Shown one piece after another: positions 1 to 6,187 of a stretch of 8,047 bases of DNA. Source of the stretch: an uncultured Eubacteriaceae bacterium (GTDB taxonomy: Bacteria; Bacillota; Clostridia; Eubacteriales; UBA1433); contig CALGIV010000009.1 in NCBI GenBank assembly GCA_937914785.1, positions 1-8,047 of the forward strand, in the 5' to 3' direction. A program made the position numbers and the translations under genes. How positions within the stretch are numbered: the first letter of the stretch is position 1; every line of letters starts with the position of its first letter. The notes beneath the pieces are model-generated. The model did no database searches, had not been told where the DNA came from, and saw nothing but the letters and a program-made list of their open reading frames with translations.

Positions 1-400
1 GGCAATAGTCGCGAAACAGGCCCAGATACCGGCTTAAGAAGTTCGTACCATAATAGTAAGCGAACTTATTGAAGCGGATCATATAGTGCATGCCGACGAG
101 CACGACGTCGAATATGTCGAGATAGGCTTCTACATCGATCGTGCCATCGTAGTTGATGATATTGGCTTCAATCCCGAAGAGGATGGTAATAGCAGGATAT
201 TTTTCCCGCAATTGTAAAATTTCGTTTTTTAGCTGCAGGAGGCGGTCTTTTTTTACGCCGTAGAGCAAATGTCCGCTGCCGTGTTCTGAAATACAGATTG
301 TATCGAGGCCTTTTGCAAGGGCTTCAAGAACGTTTTCTTCGACGGTGCCTTTGCCGTGGCTGTATATCGTATGAGTGTGATAATCTGCTGTCATTTTCAT
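1..400 (-). CDS. PHP-domain metallophosphatase, N-terminal part (runs off the left edge)
   Basis: Reading leftward from ATG at 400-398, the frame stays open to the edge and gives 133 residues. The PHP signature is clear: HTH at residues 8-10, His15, then ISEHG with Glu39 and His40, and GIEAN at 76-80 with Glu78. A further His105 sits in VGMHY. These are the usual metal ligands of the PHP fold (histidinol-phosphatase, polymerase-associated and YcdX-type phosphoesterases), which binds two or three metal ions and cleaves phosphoesters. The protein is probably cytoplasmic; no signal peptide is seen. ATG at 400 is the first standard start in this frame after an in-frame stop at 478-476, and a second ATG lies two codons in. 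No ribosome binding site precedes it and a -10 box sits just upstream, so the message may be leaderless. The substrate cannot be told, and histidinol phosphate is only one possibility. The C-terminal part is missing. Confidence 0.88.
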   Translation of the reverse strand, partial: MKMTADYHTHTIYSHGKGTVEENVLEALAKGLDTICISEHGSGHLLYGVKKDRLLQLKNEILQLREKYPAITILFGIEANIINYDGTIDVEAYLDIFDVVLVGMHYMIRFNKFAYYYGTNFLSRYLGLFRDYC

Positions 401-406
401 AACTAC

Positions 407-435
407 ATTATACGCTATTCTGCAATTAAGGTAAA
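407..435 (-). promoter_or_regulatory. Promoter for the PHP gene, possibly giving a leaderless mRNA
   Basis: On the minus strand TTTACC (435-430) is followed by a 17-base spacer and a perfect TATAAT (412-407). A start site seven bases past the -10 box falls at about base 400, the A of the ATG. The -35 box matches the consensus at four of six positions. It is arranged back to back with the plus-strand promoter at 446-474, with ten bases between the two -35 boxes. Confidence 0.6.
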
Positions 436-445
436 GAAAGCATTG

Positions 446-474
446 TTGTGAATGTAAAAAAAACAGTATATAAT
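446..474 (+). promoter_or_regulatory. Sigma-A-type promoter for the first lipoprotein gene
   Basis: TTGTGA (446-451), a 17-base spacer, then a perfect TATAAT (469-474). Transcription would begin near 481, giving a 5' leader of about 26 bases that includes the purine-rich stretch GGAAAGAAGAG (489-499), which serves as ribosome binding site for the ATG at 507. Confidence 0.65.
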
Positions 475-506
475 ATTAAAAATCAACCGGAAAGAAGAGC
501 AGTGAG

Positions 507-1031
507 ATGAAAAGATACAGAGCAGTCGTTTTATTGATAGCAATTTTGCCGTTGTTATTATGTGCCTGTGGGTCGCCAAAAGATTTGACGCAATATGGAC
601 TGGACAGGCAGGAAGAAGGATTTTACTATAAGTATTCACTCGATTACGGCTCTGCGCTTTACGCTAATAACGATCGTAAAGCAGTATTATCGGATATCGA
701 ACAGCAGAGCATTGGCGGTTTTTTTACGGAGCTGAAAACAATTTTTGAAACGCCTTATCTGGCGATGATCTATTATTCGCAGACGGAAGTGCGCGCGTCG
801 GTGTTTATGCCGGACAAGAACCAGTATCTGGCTTATTATTACAGTGCAGACGATATGCTCGAGGTAGTGTTTGCTTACGACTACGATAAAGACCGTCTTT
901 TGGAGAGTTTGGTTTTGCAGGGGGGGGCGATTGATGAGGCGACGTTTTTAAGACAGGCCAGGCTATATGTAAAAGAAGATATGGAAAACTTCAGGCTCGT
1001 TTATCAGGCAGAGATTGAAGATTGGTTCTAA
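507..1031 (+). CDS. Small putative lipoprotein of unknown function (174 aa)
   Basis: The N-terminus is a type II (lipoprotein) signal peptide: a basic start (KRYR), a hydrophobic core at about residues 7-18, and a lipobox LCAC with the lipidated Cys at 21. Cys at the -2 position is less common than Ala, Ser or Thr. The mature part (about 154 residues) is acidic and rich in Tyr and Asp, with no recognised domain; it would sit on the outer face of the cytoplasmic membrane, or in the periplasm of a diderm. The start at 507 is supported by the upstream purine-rich ribosome site and by the signal peptide beginning at once. The gene has its own promoter and is divergent from the PHP gene. A run of eight G residues at 920-927 lies inside the frame. 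No clear terminator follows, so some reading into the next gene is possible. I do not recognise the family. Confidence 0.8.
   Translation: MKRYRAVVLLIAILPLLLCACGSPKDLTQYGLDRQEEGFYYKYSLDYGSALYANNDRKAVLSDIEQQSIGGFFTELKTIFETPYLAMIYYSQTEVRASVFMPDKNQYLAYYYSADDMLEVVFAYDYDKDRLLESLVLQGGAIDEATFLRQARLYVKEDMENFRLVYQAEIEDWF
920..927 (+). repeat. Homopolymeric G8 tract inside the lipoprotein gene
   Basis: Eight G residues in a row span the end of Gln138, both Gly codons 139-140 and the first base of Ala141. Gain of one G would bring a TGA into frame within a few codons (at GAT TGA). Loss of one would bring TAA into frame about seven codons on. Either change removes the last 30 or so residues. Confidence 0.9.
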
Positions 1032-1075
1032 AAAGGTGGAAATTGTTGTATTTGCAAAAAATACGGTGAAAGTAT

Positions 1076-1104
1076 TTTACATTTGTCTTAAAAAATAATA
1101 TAAT
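1076..1104 (+). promoter_or_regulatory. Strong promoter of the sbcD-like/sbcC-like/mnmA operon
   Basis: TTTACA (1076-1081, five of six consensus bases), exactly 17 bases, then perfect TATAAT (1099-1104). The start site would be near 1111, leaving a leader of about 30 bases before the ATG at 1142. This is one of the best promoter matches in the window and implies that the operon is transcribed separately from the lipoprotein gene upstream. Confidence 0.75.
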
Positions 1105-1131
1105 ATGTTTAAATGATGTGCTGACGAATAT

Positions 1132-1137
1132 GGAGGA
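1132..1137 (+). promoter_or_regulatory. Ribosome binding site that fixes the start of the SbcD-like gene
   Basis: GGAGGA lies four bases before ATG 1142. A longer frame from GTG at 1118 exists, but it has no ribosome site, begins only about seven bases after the predicted transcription start, and places this GGAGGA inside the coding region. The family's typical beginning (MIKFVHTADLHLG) matches the start at 1142. Confidence 0.8.
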
Positions 1138-1141
1138 ATTT

Positions 1142-2227
1142 ATGATCAAATTTGTGCATACGGCGGACTTGCATCTGGGCAGTGTTTTTGAAAAAGCGTC
1201 GTTTGGCAATGCCGCAGCTAAAATAAGACGAGATGAGATGTTTAAAACTTTCGAGCATATTGTCGAGCTGGCAATATCGCTTAAGAAAGATTTTATTTTA
1301 ATATGCGGAGATCTGTTTGAAGAAAAGTATTGCACGACATTTGATATTCATCGCGTTTTCGATGTTTTAAAACAGGTGAAGAATATTCAGGTGATCATCG
1401 CTGCGGGCAATCACGATTTGCTTTCCAATACGTATCGGCAATATATCGGCAAGTATCCCAATGTTCATATTTTCTCCTCCGATAAAATTGAAAAGAAAGA
1501 GTTTGCGGAACACAATACGGTAGTCTATGGGCTTAGCTGGGATAAATCGGCATATTTTTCCGAGCCGGATTTCTCCAACGTTGAATTGGATCAAAGCAAG
1601 ATTAATATCCTGATGCTGCATGCGGATACCGTGACGAATTCGACGTATATGCCGATTAATATCAACAAGATTTCAGCGCTGGGATTCGATTATATTGCAC
1701 TGGGGCATATTCATCAGGCACAGCAGGTAGCGCCGCGCGCTTATTATCCGGGATGTCCGGAAGCGCTTGATTTTAAAGAACTGGGCGCACACGGCATCTA
1801 TTGCATTTCGTTGGATAAGACGGCCTTTTCGACGGAATTTGTCAAGACGGCAAACCGGGAATTTGTCGTCCATCACGTGGAGCTTACGCCGGATATGGGC
1901 TATATCGACATTATCCGCGAGATTACCGCCGATATCAGCCACGACAGTATGACAAAAGATATGCATCGTTTTGAGATTACGGGGATGCTGGATGCGTCGA
2001 TCAATATGGTGGAAATTATGGATCAGGTGCGGCAGACGTTCTTTTATTTGGAATATAAAGACAATACCGTGCCTGACTTTGATATACAGAAGCTCAAGGA
2101 AGAGAACCGGGATAATATTATCGGCCGGTTTATTACGAAAATGGAAGCATTTGATTTGCAGGATGAGACGAACAAAAAAGCATTATTTAAAGGAATCAGC
2201 GTGTTGCTGGACGATAGGAGTTCATGA
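1142..2227 (+). CDS. SbcD/Mre11-like metallophosphoesterase, YhaO type (361 aa)
   Basis: This is a calcineurin-like phosphoesterase of the SbcD/Mre11/YhaO group, expected to be a Mn-dependent DNA nuclease working with the SMC-like ATPase encoded next to it. All phosphoesterase motifs are present: DLH (Asp9, His11), GD (Gly56, Asp57), GNHD (89-92), a His at 160 in LMLHAD, and GHIH (188-191), which together supply the two-metal site. Residues from about 245 to 361 form a C-terminal region with no catalytic motif, matching the capping part that contacts the ATPase in SbcD. The length is slightly below the roughly 400 residues of E. coli SbcD and B. subtilis YhaO. It is probably cytoplasmic, with no signal peptide. 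It is first in an operon behind the promoter at 1076-1104, and its stop overlaps the start of the ATPase gene, a sign of translational coupling and fixed stoichiometry. The YhaO assignment rests mainly on the YhaN-like partner. The nuclease activity is inferred from family. Confidence 0.9.
   Translation: MIKFVHTADLHLGSVFEKASFGNAAAKIRRDEMFKTFEHIVELAISLKKDFILICGDLFEEKYCTTFDIHRVFDVLKQVKNIQVIIAAGNHDLLSNTYRQYIGKYPNVHIFSSDKIEKKEFAEHNTVVYGLSWDKSAYFSEPDFSNVELDQSKINILMLHADTVTNSTYMPININKISALGFDYIALGHIHQAQQVAPRAYYPGCPEALDFKELGAHGIYCISLDKTAFSTEFVKTANREFVVHHVELTPDMGYIDIIREITADISHDSMTKDMHRFEITGMLDASINMVEIMDQVRQTFFYLEYKDNTVPDFDIQKLKEENRDNIIGRFITKMEAFDLQDETNKKALFKGISVLLDDRSS
2216..2220 (+). promoter_or_regulatory. 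Ribosome binding site within the SbcD-like gene, serving the ATPase
   Basis: AGGAG is three bases from ATG 2224 and six bases from the in-frame ATG 2227. The spacing favours 2227, which makes a TGATG junction, while 2224 gives a classic ATGA overlap. The two differ by one Met residue. Confidence 0.7.
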
Positions 2228-4461
2228 TGGTATACCGCAAGTTAAACTTGATATCGTTTGGAAAGTTTAAGAAGAAACAATTAACGCTTAATGAAGGGAT
2301 TAACTTGATCATTGGAGATAATGAATCCGGCAAGTCGACGATTCAGCGTTTTGTGGAAGGCATTTTTTACGGTTTCTTTTCCTACGGTAAAAAACGGCGT
2401 GGCTTTGAAGAGTTTCAGCAACGATACAAGCCTTGGATGAGTGAAGAGTATATCGGCTCGTTGATGTATGAGCATGAAAGCAAGGCTTATCTGGTCGAGC
2501 GTAACTTTTCGGAACGGCAGGGTTATGTGAAAGTATTTAAACATAATACGGGTGAAGATATCACGAATGCATTTGATTTTAACGATGTGGCGAAGGTGCC
2601 GGAGCCGAGCAAACACTTGGGTGTCAGCAAGATTATGTTTCGCAACGCCGTAAATATCGGCCAATTGGATACGCCGGATGAGACTATGCTGGCTGAAGAA
2701 GTCGGTACGTTGATGGCGAATATGGACAGCGGATTTGCGGATATTTCGACGACGAAAGCGGTTAAAACGCTGCGCGACGCTGCAGAAAAGATTGCGGGCA
2801 AGAAAGGTGAAGTGCGGCAGGTTGGACAGATCAATTCGGATTTGGAAAGGCTTGTGGCAGAGAAGGAACACACCGAAGAATTGTTGCGCAACGACAAACA
2901 GCGGCAAGGGCGCATGATTGAGTTGAACGATAAATTAAACCGCCTGAAACATGCGGAGCTCTTTGAGCGTATTCGTCAGCTGCAAAAATATGAAAAAATT
3001 GAAGAAGAGATCGACGCCTGCAGGCAGGAAGCGGAACAAATCAAAGCCGGACAGCAGAGTGCTGTCAATGAAGAGGTATTCGAGCAGGTTTTGAATTTAG
3101 ACGCGCAGGCGCGCAGCGCTGTAGAGAACGCCAAAAACCGTAAGAATGCGCTGGATGCGTTGAATGAAGAGATGGAAGCCTTGAAGCAACAAGAAAGCGC
3201 TGAGGCGCTCGAATATCCCATCGAAGAAATCCGTCAGGATTATAATCTGTTCAATCAGCTTCGCGGCGGTGGATACACAAAGTCGATCACGCTTTTTGAC
3301 TTGACGCCGTTTATTCTGCTGTTGTTGTCGATCGGTTTTGGCGTATTTTCGCTGGTAAATAAAATGTTCCCGATGACGATCATTTGTGGGGTTTTAGCAT
3401 TGGGTTCCATCGTATGGATCATTTTGAAGCTGTTAAATCGGCGCAAGTTGAGTACGCAGGATATCTGTATGAAATATGGCTTTGCCGACGAGGCTGAATT
3501 TGATGTTTACTATAAGACGTCTGTGGCGGAGTACGAACGAGTAGAGCAAAATAATGCATTGCTTGAAGCGAAGATGCAGGAATATGTGCGCATCAGAGAT
3601 GAGATTACGGAGTTAAAACGCCAATATGACGAATTGAATGAGCAATTGCAACAATTGCTTCAGCAAAGCGGTATGCGTGAAGCTGGGGAGTACCGCGAGG
3701 CGTTAAAGCAGAACAAACGGTATAATGAACTGATAACAAAGATTGAATACAGTCAGAAGCTTAAAGATGAGATGCTTTCAGAAGCGGAGTATACTGCGCT
3801 TAAAGGGCGCCTTGGAGATGTAAGCCGGTTTAACCTTGCGCAAAATGACTATGACGAACATATGCGTGCTCAGAACAAAGAAGAAATTTTGTCAGAGCTT
3901 TCACGCTTGAAGGGCAAGCAGGATGAGGCGCTGAAGAATGCGTCTTCGATGACAGAAATTGAAGCGCGCATCAAAGAACTCACGTTAAGACGCGATGCAC
4001 TGTTGTTGGATTATGCGGCGCTGAACCTGGCGGCCGATACGATGGAAGAGGCTGCGCGGGAAATGCACGAAAAGAATTCGCCGATGTTAAACGAAAAGAT
4101 ATCGGCGACGATGTATTACATCACGTCGAAATATAACGATATTCGACTGACCGATAATATGAAGATTTCTGTGTATACGCCGGATGAAGGGCTTTTGGTT
4201 CCGCTGGAAAGCTTAAGTGTCGGCACGATCGAGCAAATATACTTTTCTTTGCGGCTTGCATTGGCGGATATGTTTGCGCCGGGTCTGCCGTTGATGTTCG
4301 ACGACAGTTTTATCACCTATGACGAAAGTCGGCTTGAAAATATTATTCGCATTTTATATAATGTATCTTCCGACAGGCAAGTTATTTTGTTTTCCTGCAC
4401 TCAGCGGGAAAAAGAGATTCTGGATGAGATGGATATTGATTATAACCTGATTAATCTGTAA
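2224..4461 (+). CDS. SbcC/Rad50-like ATPase of YhaN type with a central membrane hairpin (745 aa)
   Basis: This is an SMC-like ABC ATPase and presumed partner of the SbcD-like nuclease. The Walker A motif GDNESGKST is at residues 31-39. Coiled-coil arms run at about 200-335 and 420-625, rich in Glu, Lys, Leu and Gln. The C-terminal half holds the signature LSVGTIEQ (664-671), a Walker B strand LPLMFDDSF (688-696) and the D-loop-like YDESR (699-703). The LSxGT-EQ and DDSF forms are what I associate with B. subtilis YhaN rather than classical SbcC. Where SbcC/Rad50 carry a Cys-x-x-Cys zinc hook, this protein has none; instead two hydrophobic segments (about 358-378 and 382-404) joined by a short turn form a likely transmembrane hairpin, followed by basic residues (NRRK). 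Both ATPase halves would then be cytoplasmic. The usual switch His after the last core strand is not evident (LFSCTQRE). It is shorter than YhaN as I recall it (over 900 residues). ATG 2227 is an equally good or better start. Confidence 0.88.
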   Translation: MMVYRKLNLISFGKFKKKQLTLNEGINLIIGDNESGKSTIQRFVEGIFYGFFSYGKKRRGFEEFQQRYKPWMSEEYIGSLMYEHESKAYLVERNFSERQGYVKVFKHNTGEDITNAFDFNDVAKVPEPSKHLGVSKIMFRNAVNIGQLDTPDETMLAEEVGTLMANMDSGFADISTTKAVKTLRDAAEKIAGKKGEVRQVGQINSDLERLVAEKEHTEELLRNDKQRQGRMIELNDKLNRLKHAELFERIRQLQKYEKIEEEIDACRQEAEQIKAGQQSAVNEEVFEQVLNLDAQARSAVENAKNRKNALDALNEEMEALKQQESAEALEYPIEEIRQDYNLFNQLRGGGYTKSITLFDLTPFILLLLSIGFGVFSLVNKMFPMTIICGVLALGSIVWIILKLLNRRKLSTQDICMKYGFADEAEFDVYYKTSVAEYERVEQNNALLEAKMQEYVRIRDEITELKRQYDELNEQLQQLLQQSGMREAGEYREALKQNKRYNELITKIEYSQKLKDEMLSEAEYTALKGRLGDVSRFNLAQNDYDEHMRAQNKEEILSELSRLKGKQDEALKNASSMTEIEARIKELTLRRDALLLDYAALNLAADTMEEAAREMHEKNSPMLNEKISATMYYITSKYNDIRLTDNMKISVYTPDEGLLVPLESLSVGTIEQIYFSLRLALADMFAPGLPLMFDDSFITYDESRLENIIRILYNVSSDRQVILFSCTQREKEILDEMDIDYNLINL

Positions 4462-4478
4462 GTTTAGGGGATCGAGGT

Positions 4479-5555
4479 ATGAAAAAAAGGGTCGCAGTCG
4501 GCGTGAGCGGAGGCGTGGATTCGTCTGTTGCGGCGTTGAGACTGAAGCAGGAGGGCTATGATGTCGTCGGCATTTTTATGAAAAACTGGGAAGACGACGA
4601 CGGCTGTACCGCTGAAAATGATTATGCCGATGTTGCATCTGTATGCAACAAGATCGGCATTCCTTATTATACGGTGAATTTTTCCGAAGAATATTATGAG
4701 CGCGTTTTTGAGATTTTCCTGACGCAATATCAAAAAGGACGTACACCGAACCCGGATGTACTCTGTAACAGCGAAATCAAGTTTAAAGCTTTTTTAGACT
4801 ATGCTTTAACTGTCGTTAAAGCAGACTTTATCGCAACAGGTCATTACGCGCGCAAGGCGGAGTATAACGGTAAGGCAGCTTTGTTGCGTGGCTTGGACGA
4901 AAGTAAGGATCAGACGTATTTTTTATGCGGGTTGAATCAGTATCAGCTCAGTAAGGCGTTGTTTCCGATCGGAGAGATGAAGAAGAGTGCGGTACGGCAG
5001 ATCGCTTCAGAGTATGCCCTGCGCACGGCAGACAAGAAAGACAGTACGGGTATTTGTTTTATCGGAGAGAAAAAGTTTCGCGATTTTCTGGCCAATTACC
5101 TGCCGAATCAGCCGGGCCTGATCCGCAGTGTGGATGGGCAGGTCGTTGGCGAGCATTTGGGGTTGATGTATTATACGTTGGGTCAGCGGCGCGGGTTGGG
5201 TATCGGCGGTACGGGCAACGGCGGCCGGTGGTATGTAGCGGCAAAGGATTTGGATCAAAACGAGTTAATCGTCGTGCAGGATGCGGTGCATCCATTGTTG
5301 TTTTCGCAGGCGTTTTACGCGACTAATGTGAACTTTATCAGTGGCAGCCCGCCTGCTAAGGCGTTTGAATGTACATTAAAATATCGCCATTTACAGCCTG
5401 ACAGAAAGGCAAAAGTAGCTGTGCAGGACGACGGCAATCTGTATGTAGAATTTTTTGAGCCGCAAAGGGCAGTATGTCCCGGGCAATATGCAGTTTTTTA
5501 CGATGGTGCAGTGTGCCTGGGTGGGGCGGAGATAGACAAGACGGTCGGCGTGTGA
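4479..5555 (+). CDS. mnmA: tRNA-specific 2-thiouridylase MnmA (358 aa)
   Basis: MnmA (TrmU) activates the C2 carbonyl of U34 in tRNA-Lys, -Glu and -Gln with ATP and replaces its oxygen with sulfur, giving the s2U part of mnm5s2U or cmnm5s2U. The PP-loop SGGVDSS is at residues 10-16, followed by FMKNWED (33-39). The catalytic Cys96 is in NPDVLCN (91-97), with a second catalytic Cys193 in STGICFIGE (189-197). LGQRRGLGIGG (234-244) belongs to the central domain, and the C-terminal beta-barrel follows. Its length is normal for the family and no key residue is missing. Only 17 bases separate it from the ATPase gene, and AGGGG (4466-4470) sits eight bases before the ATG, so it is probably the third gene of the operon from the promoter at 1076. 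The cysteine desulfurase that supplies its sulfur is not in the window, although in many Firmicutes it lies just upstream of mnmA. Confidence 0.97.
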   Translation: MKKRVAVGVSGGVDSSVAALRLKQEGYDVVGIFMKNWEDDDGCTAENDYADVASVCNKIGIPYYTVNFSEEYYERVFEIFLTQYQKGRTPNPDVLCNSEIKFKAFLDYALTVVKADFIATGHYARKAEYNGKAALLRGLDESKDQTYFLCGLNQYQLSKALFPIGEMKKSAVRQIASEYALRTADKKDSTGICFIGEKKFRDFLANYLPNQPGLIRSVDGQVVGEHLGLMYYTLGQRRGLGIGGTGNGGRWYVAAKDLDQNELIVVQDAVHPLLFSQAFYATNVNFISGSPPAKAFECTLKYRHLQPDRKAKVAVQDDGNLYVEFFEPQRAVCPGQYAVFYDGAVCLGGAEIDKTVGV

Positions 5556-5561
5556 TATAAT
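5533..5561 (+). promoter_or_regulatory. Promoter overlapping the mnmA stop, for the second lipoprotein gene
   Basis: TAGACA (5533-5538, five of six consensus bases), a 17-base spacer containing the last codons of mnmA and its TGA, then perfect TATAAT (5556-5561) directly after the stop. Transcription would begin near 5568, leaving about 29 bases of leader before the ATG at 5597. Confidence 0.65.
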
Positions 5562-5596
5562 AAACCAACTCTGACGGAACAGGAGAAAGAGGACAA

Positions 5597-6058
5597 ATGA
5601 AGAAAAAAATATTTAATATAATAACAATTCTCATTATTGTTTTAATGCTTACAGGCTGTGGTGGTTCAGAGAAGGCCAGTACGTCTTATTCGGATTTGAT
5701 CGGCCCCTGGCAGTTGGATTCAAGGTATGTGGATACAGCTCCTCAGAGTGCACCGTTGATTATTCTGGACTTTAAGAAGGGGCAGGAAGTCGATATATAT
5801 GCGTATTTGGATTCCAAGGGTGAGACATGGTATAATACGAAAGATGAAATCCCCAGTATGAGCGAATATACTTATATAGAGACTTCCGCTGTAACAGTCG
5901 GAGGCGGCAAATTGTCGTATGAATACAAAGGCGAGACGATCAGCGCAGAATATAAGCTTAATGTGAATTCGTACATCTTGCATTTTTATATCGAAAATGA
6001 AGATGGCAAGATCATTCATGAACTGTATAAAACAGCGGATAAATCGTTGCGACCATAG
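5597..6058 (+). CDS. Small putative lipoprotein, possibly lipocalin-like (153 aa)
   Basis: The N-terminus is a typical lipoprotein signal: MKKK, a hydrophobic core at about residues 6-18, and the lipobox LTGC with Cys21 as the lipidated residue. The mature part is rich in short predicted beta strands. It opens with IGPWQL (35-40), reminiscent of the (G)TW motif at the start of lipocalin-like and related small beta-barrel lipoproteins, and later has alternating strands around KLSYEYKGE and SYILHFYIE. The barrel assignment is an inference from this pattern. It would be anchored on the outer face of the membrane. The ribosome site is AGGAG (5581-5585) and/or AGAGGA (5588-5593). It has its own promoter at the end of mnmA, but no terminator separates it from mnmA, so it may also be read from the operon. 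A strong terminator follows the stop. No specific family is recognised. Confidence 0.82.
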   Translation: MKKKIFNIITILIIVLMLTGCGGSEKASTSYSDLIGPWQLDSRYVDTAPQSAPLIILDFKKGQEVDIYAYLDSKGETWYNTKDEIPSMSEYTYIETSAVTVGGGKLSYEYKGETISAEYKLNVNSYILHFYIENEDGKIIHELYKTADKSLRP

Positions 6059-6066
6059 TTTAGGCT

Positions 6067-6105
6067 AAGACCGTATTTTGCAGGCAAAATACGGTCTTTT
6101 ATTTT
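6067..6105 (+). terminator. Intrinsic terminator after the second lipoprotein gene
   Basis: The arms AAGACCGTATTTTG (6067-6080) and CAAAATACGGTCTT (6085-6098) pair perfectly over 14 bp around a CAGG loop, followed by a T-rich tail (TTATTTT, from 6099). It lies nine bases after the stop codon and would end both the lipoprotein transcript and read-through from the sbcD-like/sbcC-like/mnmA operon. Confidence 0.93.
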
Positions 6106-6138
6106 ATAAAGAGTTTTATGAAATGAAATCCTGATGAA

Positions 6139-6167
6139 TTGAAACAGAAATAGGCATCATATTAATA
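6139..6167 (+). promoter_or_regulatory. Weak candidate promoter for the 547-residue membrane protein
   Basis: TTGAAA (6139-6144) with a 17-base spacer to TTAATA (6162-6167), or a 15-base spacer to TATTAA (6160-6165). The -10 match is poor. The gene must start its own transcript because a strong terminator precedes it, so a promoter is expected in 6106-6170, and this is the best candidate seen. Confidence 0.3.
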
Positions 6168-6187
6168 GTAAATGAAAGGATGGGGTT

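Noticed and set aside
415..639. Minus-strand open frame across the divergent promoters and the lipoprotein start
   Set aside because: It runs through the promoter region and opposite a signal-peptide coding stretch, with no ribosome site or recognisable product.
1048..1064. GTATTT/AAATAC hairpin after the first lipoprotein gene as a terminator
   Set aside because: The stem is only six A/T-rich pairs and no T-run follows it.
1118..1141. Longer start (GTG 1118) for the SbcD-like gene
   Set aside because: It lacks a ribosome site and starts about seven bases after the predicted transcription start. GGAGGA at 1132-1137 and the family's N-terminus support ATG 1142.
2281..2907. 208-codon minus-strand open frame inside the ATPase gene
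   Set aside because: It lies opposite the conserved Walker A region of a clear ATPase gene, has no ribosome site or promoter that I can see, and its product resembles no family. It is a shadow frame.
5054..5326. Overlapping open frames on both strands within mnmA
   Set aside because: They cover conserved mnmA codons in other frames, and the products are Arg-, Pro- or Gly-rich with no domain.
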